Part shown: piece after piece, positions 34,409-40,735 of the stretch
Numbering within the stretch: the stretch's first letter is position 1
Layout of the letters: every line of letters begins with the position of its first letter
NCBI GenBank assembly: GCA_049115935.1
Contig: JAGDZK010000015.1
Coordinates: 62,001-126,000, forward strand
Origin: Bermanella sp049115935
GTDB taxonomy: Bacteria; Pseudomonadota; Gammaproteobacteria; Pseudomonadales; Oceanobacteraceae
Reading direction: 5' to 3'
Length of the DNA: 64,000 nucleotides
The notes under the pieces: generated by a model
The model's database searches: none
Seen by the model: only the letters and a program-made list of their open reading frames with translations
What the model was told of the DNA's origin: nothing
Translations under genes and position numbers: made by a program

Positions 34409-34834
34409 TTATGACTCGATGGGTGGCAGTGCTTTTACTAAATCTAAAATTTCTTTGCTGATGCCGATTAATTCTTTGAGCAATTGAGGGTTCACATCCA
34501 AATGACCTTCATACTCTGCCAAGTTTCGGGCCTTATGACATTGATCCAATACCCGCCACTTTGCTTTATCTAATTGCAATGTATGCTCTAAACACTGAAA
34601 CACCAAAAAACGACTATCACTTCGATAACCATGCCAGCGTAAAGCAGCTAATGAAAGGGCATGAGCTGCTCCATACGCTAACGAAAATTGACTGTCTTCA
34701 CTTAATCCTTGAATCAAAGCATCGTTTAACTTTATTTCGCCCGCACGGCACATGCCCGCGAACTCTTGCGCATCAGGGGGCTCAGGTTTTAATTGTTGTA
34801 TTTTGACTAAGTTGTCCAACGCTTGCACGGGCAT
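34409..34834 (-). CDS. HEPN-domain protein, likely partner of the MNT gene
   Basis: This 141-residue all-helical protein looks like a HEPN domain. The motif CHKARNLAEYEG near residue 105 is similar to the HxxRNxxEY segment of HEPN proteins that pair with MNT nucleotidyltransferases; a strict Rx4-6H RNase motif is not obvious. It starts 13 bp after the MNT gene, so the two are co-transcribed. In MNT-HEPN toxin-antitoxin pairs the HEPN protein is the toxin and MNT inactivates it by nucleotidylation. Whether this copy is toxic is open. Confidence 0.7.
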   Translation of the reverse strand: MPVQALDNLVKIQQLKPEPPDAQEFAGMCRAGEIKLNDALIQGLSEDSQFSLAYGAAHALSLAALRWHGYRSDSRFLVFQCLEHTLQLDKAKWRVLDQCHKARNLAEYEGHLDVNPQLLKELIGISKEILDLVKALPPIES

Positions 34835-34847
34835 CCTGCCTATAGCT

Positions 34848-35426
34848 TTATGTTAATAAATCAATTTGGGGTTGGGCCATCACTTTACTCACAAAACTTT
34901 GGCCATCTTGTAAACGCTGAGTCAGTTCTTGTGGTGAGTAAATCGTTGGATTCACTGGCCGCTGCAATTGCGTTTCGGCTGACGCTAATAAAGTCATGAT
35001 CTCGGTGTAGCTTAAATCATTCCCGACCAACATTACATCCACATCACTCCCTACGTGTTCTTCACCTTTAGCGATGGAGCCATAAATAAAGGCAAGCTCT
35101 AGCTTAGGTAATACAGACGCTAACGCACCCTGCAACACCCCTTTTACACCAAATGTCTTTTTAACAATAGCAACAAGCTCGGTAAAAATAGGGTTAACCT
35201 CATTTGCTTGATAATGGTTCTGGTTCCCCTTCTTACTCATCACTATTAATCCAGCTGCAACCAAATTACTTAATTCACGACTAATAGCGCCTCTGCCCAT
35301 ACCTGCAATACGCACGACCTCATTTAAATAAAAGCTTTTCTCTGGCTGACCAAATAACAAAGCCAGCACTTTTTGCTGCGCCTTAGTGAACAAGGCGTCC
35401 CCAATGTTTGTATTCATGGCATTCAA
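34848..35426 (-). CDS. wHTH-MNT nucleotidyltransferase (antitoxin-like regulator)
   Basis: This 192-residue protein fuses an N-terminal winged helix (about 10-75, with YLNEVVRIAGMGRGAISRELSNL) to a minimal nucleotidyltransferase (about 95-190). The catalytic motif is FIYGSIAKGEEHVGSDVDVMLVG, with the Ser and both Asp in place. The DNA-binding part and the double palindrome directly upstream imply autoregulation. The HEPN gene follows at 13 bp, giving a likely type VII-like toxin-antitoxin unit. The HTH fusion is common in MNT regulators. Confidence 0.82.
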   Translation of the reverse strand: MNAMNTNIGDALFTKAQQKVLALLFGQPEKSFYLNEVVRIAGMGRGAISRELSNLVAAGLIVMSKKGNQNHYQANEVNPIFTELVAIVKKTFGVKGVLQGALASVLPKLELAFIYGSIAKGEEHVGSDVDVMLVGNDLSYTEIMTLLASAETQLQRPVNPTIYSPQELTQRLQDGQSFVSKVMAQPQIDLLT

Positions 35427-35433
35427 CTATAAG

Positions 35434-35467
35434 ACCCAATTTGGGTACTATAGACCCCAAATTGGGT
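35434..35467 (-). promoter_or_regulatory. double palindromic operator and -10 of the MNT-HEPN operon
   Basis: Two palindromes, ACCCAATTTGGGT (35434-35446) and CCCCAAATTGGGT (35455-35467), are centred 21 bp apart, two helical turns. On the minus strand a TATAGT -10-like box falls between them (35447-35452). Binding of the winged-helix MNT protein here would block its own promoter. Confidence 0.7.
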
Positions 35468-35525
35468 CTTGTCGATTTTATTTTCGTAGCCACATCGATT
35501 TTTTGTACTCAGACTTCAAAAAACC

Positions 35526-35669
35526 ATGATCAACATCATCCAACCTAAGGTAGCTATTTGTTTAAGGTTAGACACTTTTAATACAGGACAGCTTGGCAAG
35601 AAGAATCGGAACCGTGGTGGGATTAATATGCTGAATCGAGATTGGTTGGGGTTAGTGGAATATGTGTAA
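35526..35669 (+). CDS. possible small ORF or gene remnant
   Basis: This 47-residue frame starts at an ATG and ends TAA. It is basic in the middle (GKKNRNRGG) and ends in MLNRDWLGLVEYV. I recognise no family, and no ribosome-binding site is seen. It could be the tail of a lost gene. Low confidence. Confidence 0.2.
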   Translation: MINIIQPKVAICLRLDTFNTGQLGKKNRNRGGINMLNRDWLGLVEYV

Positions 35670-35758
35670 TAAAATTAGTTTTAGAATGTTCAATATTTCA
35701 AATACTCCGTCCCCTTGATTCAAGCCCACACATCCCAATTAACCACCCCTCATAATGA

Positions 35759-35784
35759 TACTCATAGTCCGTAGACTGATAGTC
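35759..35784 (+). promoter_or_regulatory. C-boxes of the controller-protein operon
   Basis: The sequence reads TACT-CAT-AGTC, spacer CGTA, GACT-GAT-AGTC. This is the tandem GACT-N3-AGTC arrangement of restriction-modification controller operators; only the first base deviates. The right box overlaps where a -35 would be for the TATAAA at 35800-35805, as in known C-protein promoters. Confidence 0.8.
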
Positions 35785-35799
35785 AACACAAAAGGAAGA

Positions 35800-35805
35800 T
35801 ATAAA
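35800..35805 (+). promoter_or_regulatory. -10 box of the controller-protein operon
   Basis: TATAAA sits 15 bp after the right C-box and 13 bp before the ATG at 35819, giving a nearly leaderless transcript, typical of C-protein genes. Confidence 0.5.
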
Positions 35806-35818
35806 ACATTATTTAATA

Positions 35819-36064
35819 ATGGTTTTCAGCATGGACGAGCAAATTCTTTCTAAATTTGGCTTACATATAAAGGCATTGCGGAAAGGTAAGAATTTATCGC
35901 AAGAGCAATTAGCATCCCTATCCGAACTAGATCGAACCTACATAAGCGGCATCGAACGCGGCAAAAGAAATGTTAGTTTATTAAACATAATAAAAATTGC
36001 CGGAGCGCTAGAACTTAAAGTCAGTGCCCTATTAGAGTTTTCATGGGTCAATGACCATGACTAG
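35819..36064 (+). CDS. XRE-family controller (C) protein
   Basis: This is an 81-residue single-domain helix-turn-helix protein of the size of restriction-modification C proteins. The core reads FGLHIKALRKGKNLSQEQLA, then SELDRTYISGIERGKRNVSL, the recognition region most typical of that family. It should bind the C-boxes at 35759-35784, first activating and then limiting its own operon. The start is the ATG at 35819; a second ATG at 35831 (MDEQILSKFG) is also possible, and no Shine-Dalgarno is well placed for either. It overlaps the next gene by 8-14 bp, so translation is coupled. No methyltransferase accompanies it. Confidence 0.85.
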   Translation: MVFSMDEQILSKFGLHIKALRKGKNLSQEQLASLSELDRTYISGIERGKRNVSLLNIIKIAGALELKVSALLEFSWVNDHD

Positions 36065-38024
36065 AGCCTACTATCAGTCAAGCTTAAGCAATTTCTTAAC
36101 ATCTACCGAAAATGAAATCATTGGCTGCATTACCCAGCAACAATCTCAGGATTTAGTGAGATTACAAACCAATGCTTGGTCGTCTCAAATTGAAATCCTT
36201 CAAAACCAATTAGCGCCGCTTGTTTCTACCTGTAACAAAAGCTTTATATTCTTTGAATTTTCAATTCCTAGAATGGGGCGTCGTGCCGACGTTGTTCTTG
36301 TACATAAGGGATTAATATTCGTTATTGAGTTTAAAGTAGGAAGCGACAATTATAATAGTGCCGATATTCAGCAAGCACACGGCTACGCAATAGACTTAAA
36401 GAACTTTCATGATGGTAGTCATAATAAAAAAATCATACCAATACTTATTGCTACCCATGCAAAGACTGTAAAAAATGAAATGAAACTCTCTGATGACAAT
36501 GTGGTCAGCCCAATACTGTTAAATAGAAACGAGCTAACAACATTTATTAAAACCGCTTGCAATCAGTTTAAAGCTGAAACAGTTGCCCCACTGGACTGGT
36601 GTAATACAGGGTACCGACCGACACCCACAATTATCGAAGCAGCTCAATCTTTATATGCAAACCACTCCGTTGACGAGATATCAAGAAGCGATGCTGGAGC
36701 AAAAAATATAAAAGAAACATCGAGTAAACTGCTTGAAATTATTCACCAATCTAAACTCAACAATAAAAAAGCCATTTGCTTTGTAACCGGTGTTCCCGGA
36801 GCCGGTAAAACTCTTGTTGGTTTAAACATCGCAACCAAACATTCAAATAAAGATGACGATGAGTACGCTGTATTTTTAAGTGGCAATGGACCCTTGGTTG
36901 AAGTGCTACGTGAAGCACTAGCCCGTGACCAGTCAAGTAGAACTGTAGGATTAACAAAAGCAGAGGCCACTCGGAAATCCAGCCAGTTTATACAAAATAT
37001 TCATCATTTCCGCGACTCTTCCATAGAGGATAAATTAGCACCTGTGGAAAAGGTGGTTATTTTTGATGAAGCACAGCGTGCTTGGGACCAGCAACAAACC
37101 AGTAAATTTATGCAAAGCAAACGAGGTCTAAAAGATTTTAATCAATCTGAACCTGATTTTTTAATCAGTGTAATGGATAGGCATGATGACTGGTGTGTGG
37201 TTATTGCGTTAGTTGGTGGCGGCCAAGAAATAAATACGGGTGAGGCTGGTATATCTGAATGGTTTAAATCAATAGAAAGTAATTTCAGCCATTGGGATTG
37301 TTATTGCTCCACAGAATTGGCATCCGATGAATATGTGACAAATAATCTGGATTTCAATAAAATAAACATCCCGATTAAAGCGGACTCTTCATTACACTTA
37401 GCCACCTCAATGCGATCATTCCGTTCTGAGAATCTTTCAAAGATGATTCATTATTTAGTAAAGGGTGATTACTGCAAATCCAAGATTATTTACGACGACC
37501 TTCATGACCTTTACCCGATCGCTGTAACCCGATGTTTATCAACCGCTAAACAATGGACTAAAGATAAAGCCAGAGCCAATGAGACCAAAGGGCTAATCGC
37601 TTCTTCAGGTGCTATACGATTAAAGCCTGAAGGTGTATTTGTTAAAAATAGATTCAATGCAAAAGAATGGTTCCTAAATGACGATACCGATATTAGGTCA
37701 TGTCATTATTTAGAAGATGTCGCCACCGAATTTGACATTCAAGGCCTTGAGCTGGATTGGTGTTTAGTTGCGTGGGACGCAGACTATCGCTATATCAATA
37801 ACAAATTTGAGCACTGGAAGTTTGTTGGTGCCAAATGGCACCAGCGCCATAAAGAGGCAGAGAAACGCTACCTAGAAAATGCTTATCGCGTCTTATTAAC
37901 GAGAGCACGTCAAGGCTTTGTGATTTTCATACCTCAAGGGAATGATATGGATAATACTCGATTAAGAGCTTATTACGATGCAACGTTTGAATATCTTAAA
38001 AAGTGTGGCATTCAGTCTATCTAA
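36051..38024 (+). CDS. PD-(D/E)XK nuclease fused to DUF2075/Schlafen-type helicase
   Basis: This is a 657-residue protein in two parts. The N-terminal part (about 60-120) carries a RecB-like nuclease site: Glu69, Asp80 in GRRADVVL, Glu93-x-Lys95 in VIEFKVG and Gln108-x3-Tyr112. The C-terminal part is a superfamily 1-like ATPase of the DUF2075 (Schlafen group 3-like) type: Walker A GVPGAGKT (247-254), Walker B IFDEAQRAWD (337-346) and the late RVLLTRARQGFVIFIP (about 630). All catalytic residues are present. Control by a C protein suggests toxicity if misexpressed and a restriction or phage-defence role; that is inference. A second ATG at 36057 is also possible. Confidence 0.85.
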   Translation: MTMTRAYYQSSLSNFLTSTENEIIGCITQQQSQDLVRLQTNAWSSQIEILQNQLAPLVSTCNKSFIFFEFSIPRMGRRADVVLVHKGLIFVIEFKVGSDNYNSADIQQAHGYAIDLKNFHDGSHNKKIIPILIATHAKTVKNEMKLSDDNVVSPILLNRNELTTFIKTACNQFKAETVAPLDWCNTGYRPTPTIIEAAQSLYANHSVDEISRSDAGAKNIKETSSKLLEIIHQSKLNNKKAICFVTGVPGAGKTLVGLNIATKHSNKDDDEYAVFLSGNGPLVEVLREALARDQSSRTVGLTKAEATRKSSQFIQNIHHFRDSSIEDKLAPVEKVVIFDEAQRAWDQQQTSKFMQSKRGLKDFNQSEPDFLISVMDRHDDWCVVIALVGGGQEINTGEAGISEWFKSIESNFSHWDCYCSTELASDEYVTNNLDFNKINIPIKADSSLHLATSMRSFRSENLSKMIHYLVKGDYCKSKIIYDDLHDLYPIAVTRCLSTAKQWTKDKARANETKGLIASSGAIRLKPEGVFVKNRFNAKEWFLNDDTDIRSCHYLEDVATEFDIQGLELDWCLVAWDADYRYINNKFEHWKFVGAKWHQRHKEAEKRYLENAYRVLLTRARQGFVIFIPQGNDMDNTRLRAYYDATFEYLKKCGIQSI

Positions 38025-38062
38025 TTAAGCCCAAGTAAATTGCAGTTAATTTTAGGGGGGAT

Positions 38063-38103
38063 TACCACACCATGATATGGGTCTTCAATATCACGGTGCG
38101 GTA
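38063..38103. terminator. long imperfect hairpin after the nuclease-helicase gene
   Basis: TACC, CACC and TGATAT pair in order with ATATCA, GGTG and GGTA, interrupted by two mismatches, around a 9-nt loop. It lies 39 bp after the stop at 38024. The T-run is weak, so it is a probable terminator only. Confidence 0.45.
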
Positions 38104-38197
38104 CAAATACAATTTTAATTACGGCTGCTGTTTTAATGTCGTATAAAAGGAATCCATTCACAAAAGCTGTAGCTCTCTATTTTGAATTCGGGCTTGC

Positions 38198-38575
38198 TCA
38201 CGGCTTATGGCCCTTGTCATCGTGTTGCTCATATTCGGTGTACTTCTTCGCACTGCCCTTCACTAAATCTGCCGGATATTTCGCGGCGTTTTTCACCATT
38301 TTTTGCTCAACTGCTTTTAACATGTCTACATCTAATTTGGTGGCGAGGCGCAGCAAGTACACTTGTAAGTCGGCCATTTCATCAATAACCGCTTGGCATT
38401 GTTCTGGGGTTAAGTTTTTGGATTGTTCTTCGGTGAGCCATTGAAAGCATTCAACTAATTCAGATGCTTCAACGCTTAATGCCATGGAGAGATTTTTTGG
38501 TGAATGGAATTTGTCCCAATCGCGCTCGTCGGCGAAGGCTTGCAGGGGGGCTTTTAACTGCTCGAACGTGTCCAT
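38198..38575 (-). CDS. MazG-like nucleotide pyrophosphohydrolase (RS21-C6/dCTPase type)
   Basis: This is a single-domain all-alpha NTP pyrophosphohydrolase of about 125 residues. The metal-binding motifs are present: EASELVECFQW (ExxE) and DEMADLQVYLLRLA (ExxD). PKNLSMALSVE precedes them. Proteins of this type hydrolyse dCTP or modified nucleotides to monophosphates and protect the pool. The start is set at the ATG at 38575 (MDTFEQLKAP), which has AAGGA six bases upstream; an ATG at 38581 is too close to it. It is distinct from the two-domain MazG at 57.7 kb. Confidence 0.85.
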   Translation of the reverse strand: MDTFEQLKAPLQAFADERDWDKFHSPKNLSMALSVEASELVECFQWLTEEQSKNLTPEQCQAVIDEMADLQVYLLRLATKLDVDMLKAVEQKMVKNAAKYPADLVKGSAKKYTEYEQHDDKGHKP

Positions 38576-38581
38576 GTGCAT

Positions 38582-38909
38582 TCCTTAGGGAAAGGAATAA
38601 CCGCTATGGTGATAGCTTTGTGGTCATTCCTTAACCGCTGATATTCTATTTGGTACTTTAATCTTAATATCTTTATACCTTTTTATTAGTTTTGCCACAA
38701 TGTCCAAAACTTACTATTTGATCAGGTATTTGTTTGGCCTTGGGGGTGCGGGGTGATCTCATACAATTTATCAGGGGAACGGGGATTCACCCGCGGGTGC
38801 GGGTTCGTACAATTTATAAAGCGCGATGGTGGCGTATGGATTTATCACGGGCACAAAAAAACCCGCAGGCGGCGGGTTTCTTTTGTTGTTTGCGTTTGCG
38901 GGTTAGGGC
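38582..38909. other. intergenic region between the MazG-like and cold-shock genes
   Basis: This 328-bp gap contains one unit related to the 126-bp repeat, in inverse orientation (CACCCGCGGGTGCGGGTTCGTACA at 38788-38811), and the terminator of the cold-shock gene. No gene is seen. Confidence 0.5.
38858..38880 (-). terminator. terminator of the cold-shock-domain gene
   Basis: AAACCCGC-AGGC-GGCGGGTTT, with A-run and T-run flanks, 30 bp after the minus-strand stop at 38910. Confidence 0.8.
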
Positions 38910-39413
38910 TTAGCGTACAACCGATACGTCTTCTGCTTGTAGGCCTTTTTGACCGTCTACTACGCTAAACTTAACCGCTTGGCCTTCGCTTAGTGAACGG
39001 TGGCCGCTGCCACGGATGCTGCGAAAATGAACGAATACGTCGTCGCCATTGTCACGGGTTACAAAGCCGAAGCCTTTTTTAACGTTGAACCATTTAACTT
39101 GACCGCGCTCACGACCATCATCAACATCTGACTCCACTAACGTGCCAGTGCCGCGACGCTTGAATTGCGCTTGGCTAGATGTGCTTGCTGCAATGAACAA
39201 TACAACAAATGCGACAAATACAGCGGCTAAATAAGCTGCGATTGCACCGTCTTGTTGTAAAAATAGTGATACACCACCTTGATCGGCCAGTGGTTGTGCG
39301 AATATGAAGATGGCGCTACCGCCAGCCACAGAGAACAGTGCTGCCATCAAAGCAGGGGTTGGAAGTGCCAACAGCACACAGACTAATGCTTTCTTTAACA
39401 GTGAATTTTGCAT
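38910..39413 (-). CDS. membrane-anchored cold-shock-domain protein
   Basis: This 167-residue protein joins two hydrophobic segments (about 8-40 and 57-78) to a C-terminal cold-shock domain (about 102-167). RNP1 is GFGFVTRD and RNP2 VFVHF, both intact, in the context GQVKWFNVKKGFGFV. The soluble domain should bind single-stranded RNA or DNA at the membrane face. Classical Csp proteins are ~70 residues and free; tethering to the membrane is found in a minority of marine and pseudomonad proteins. It is divergent from slyX. Confidence 0.88.
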   Translation of the reverse strand: MQNSLLKKALVCVLLALPTPALMAALFSVAGGSAIFIFAQPLADQGGVSLFLQQDGAIAAYLAAVFVAFVVLFIAASTSSQAQFKRRGTGTLVESDVDDGRERGQVKWFNVKKGFGFVTRDNGDDVFVHFRSIRGSGHRSLSEGQAVKFSVVDGQKGLQAEDVSVVR

Positions 39414-39527
39414 CTTTAACCTTCTTTCTTACGTAATTTGTCAGTTGTTACACTTGCTTGGTGTACAATTCAGGCAAGCCTGTGTATCTAATATGAATTA
39501 GCGTTAAAAATCAACACGATAGAAATT

Positions 39528-39743
39528 ATGACCCAATCCGACCAAGAGCAAATTGAAGACCTGCAAATGCGCATTGCCTTCTTAGAACAAAACCTCGATG
39601 AATTGAACGAAATCGTCACCAGCCAGCAAACGCAAATGGCGATGATGGAACGTGCAATGAAATATTTAAGCAGCCGTTTGGAGCAGGTATCCCCTGCTAA
39701 CATTCGCAGCCCTGAAGATGAGACGCCACCGCCTCATTATTAG
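39528..39743 (+). CDS. slyX: SlyX family protein
   Basis: This 71-residue coiled-coil protein matches SlyX in size and layout: EQIEDLQMRIAFLEQNLDEL, then a heptad-rich helix through LSSRLEQ, ending in a Pro-rich tail with the conserved PPPHY. The function of SlyX is not known. It is preceded by a divergent cold-shock gene and followed by repeats. Confidence 0.88.
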   Translation: MTQSDQEQIEDLQMRIAFLEQNLDELNEIVTSQQTQMAMMERAMKYLSSRLEQVSPANIRSPEDETPPPHY

Positions 39744-39750
39744 CCTGCTC

Positions 39751-40256
39751 CGTGACTTCCTATTCAAAGTGCATACTAGTAGGACACAGTCCGTGAATAG
39801 GAGTCTATGTCTTCTGTTAAGCTGTCTTTACACTATTTTGAATTATCGACGTTTAGGATTGGATACCCTCCTTCGAGGGTATGACTTCTCTATTTGGTTC
39901 ACCAGTTGTCGCCCTTATACTGGATACCCGCGTGCGCGGGTATGACGGTTTGGCTGGTAGCTATCATTACGATTAAACCGCTACCGTCACTTTTACTCTT
40001 ACAGATGCCTTTTATATCGTCACTCCCATAGGACGTAGTCCGTGAATGGGAGTCCATGTATTCTGTTTAGCTGCCTTTACACTATTTTGAATTATCGACG
40101 ATAAGGATTGGATTCCGTCCCCGATAACCACATTCGGGGATGACGATCCTTCGCGGGAAAGACGGTTTGACAGGTAGCTGTCATTACGATTAAACCGCTA
40201 CCGTCACTCCCTACCCAAGGCGCATGCTAATAGGACGCAGTCCGTGAATGGGCGTC
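39751..40256. repeat. cluster of family A repeats in inverted orientation
   Basis: The block holds a degenerate first module (39780-39808), a GATACCCTC-CTTC-GAGGGTATG palindrome (about 39861-39884), an ATACCCGCG-TGCGCGGGTAT module with the ACCGCTACCGTCAC end (39921-39990), a clean ACTCCCAT module (40018-40060), and a full copy (about 40098-40255). All are reverse complements of the copies at 30-33 kb. The apparent open frame over it is not a gene. Confidence 0.85.
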
Positions 40257-40257
40257 T

Positions 40258-40298
40258 AAAAACCAAAAAAGCCAGCTGTTGCTGGCTTTTTTGGTTTT
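40258..40298. terminator. bidirectional terminator
   Basis: AAAACCAAAAAAGCCAGC and GCTGGCTTTTTTGGTTTT pair around TGTT, 21 bp beyond the stop of the STAS-like gene (40319). Confidence 0.88.
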
Positions 40299-40318
40299 CA
40301 GTAACCGGTGCTCATGGG

Positions 40319-40708
40319 TTAGGCATTGGCTTGGGCCAGTGCTTGTTTAATCCAAGCAAAGGCTTCTTCTTCGTTTTTGAAGGTACGCATGTCTTTTATG
40401 GGAATGTTTTTAGTGGTGGCCCTAGCTGCAAATTCATGCAACGGGTTGTGTACCACAAAACCAATAAAGTCACAGCCGTTTAAAGCCGACCAGTTAAATT
40501 GGGACCAAATACGCTTTTGCACATCTGGCCCACCGGTTTCGTAGTCGTCATAGACGTTCATAATTCCCCAGGTTTGCCCTTTTAGCGTTGCCGCCATTTG
40601 AGCGAACTTGGTTTCGTATTCGGTGACCCCTTCCATATTAAACGCGCCTTTTGGGCGGCATATGAAGAGGTTACCTTCTAGTTCAACGTCATTTAAACCG
40701 TGTTGCAT
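40319..40708 (-). CDS. STAS/SpoIIAA-like small protein
   Basis: This soluble 129-residue protein has the strand-helix order of SpoIIAA-like STAS proteins: VELEGNLFICRPKGAFNMEGV at the start, IMNVYDDYETGG, and a late CDFIGFVVHNPLHEFAARATTKN. Similar proteins are found widely in gammaproteobacteria with no known role. It is 28 bp downstream of the Gld-type ABC operon on the same strand, and the operon may include it. The fold assignment is by pattern and moderate; no phosphorylatable Ser is asserted. Confidence 0.5.
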   Translation of the reverse strand: MQHGLNDVELEGNLFICRPKGAFNMEGVTEYETKFAQMAATLKGQTWGIMNVYDDYETGGPDVQKRIWSQFNWSALNGCDFIGFVVHNPLHEFAARATTKNIPIKDMRTFKNEEEAFAWIKQALAQANA

Positions 40709-40735
40709 GTTGGTCCTGTTACTGTTTTATCAACG

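Larger units (their letters stand above)
35427..35818. other. divergent regulatory region between the MNT and C-protein operons
   Basis: The left end holds the MNT operator and the right end holds the C-boxes, both listed separately. Between them a 47-codon frame (35526-35669) is open but lacks a ribosome-binding site. Confidence 0.5.

Noticed and set aside
38136..38444. 102-codon plus-strand frame over the MazG-like gene
   Set aside because: It is antisense to a clear protein family and has no support of its own.
39718..39945. 75-codon frame downstream of slyX
   Set aside because: It runs across inverted family A repeats; no protein character.
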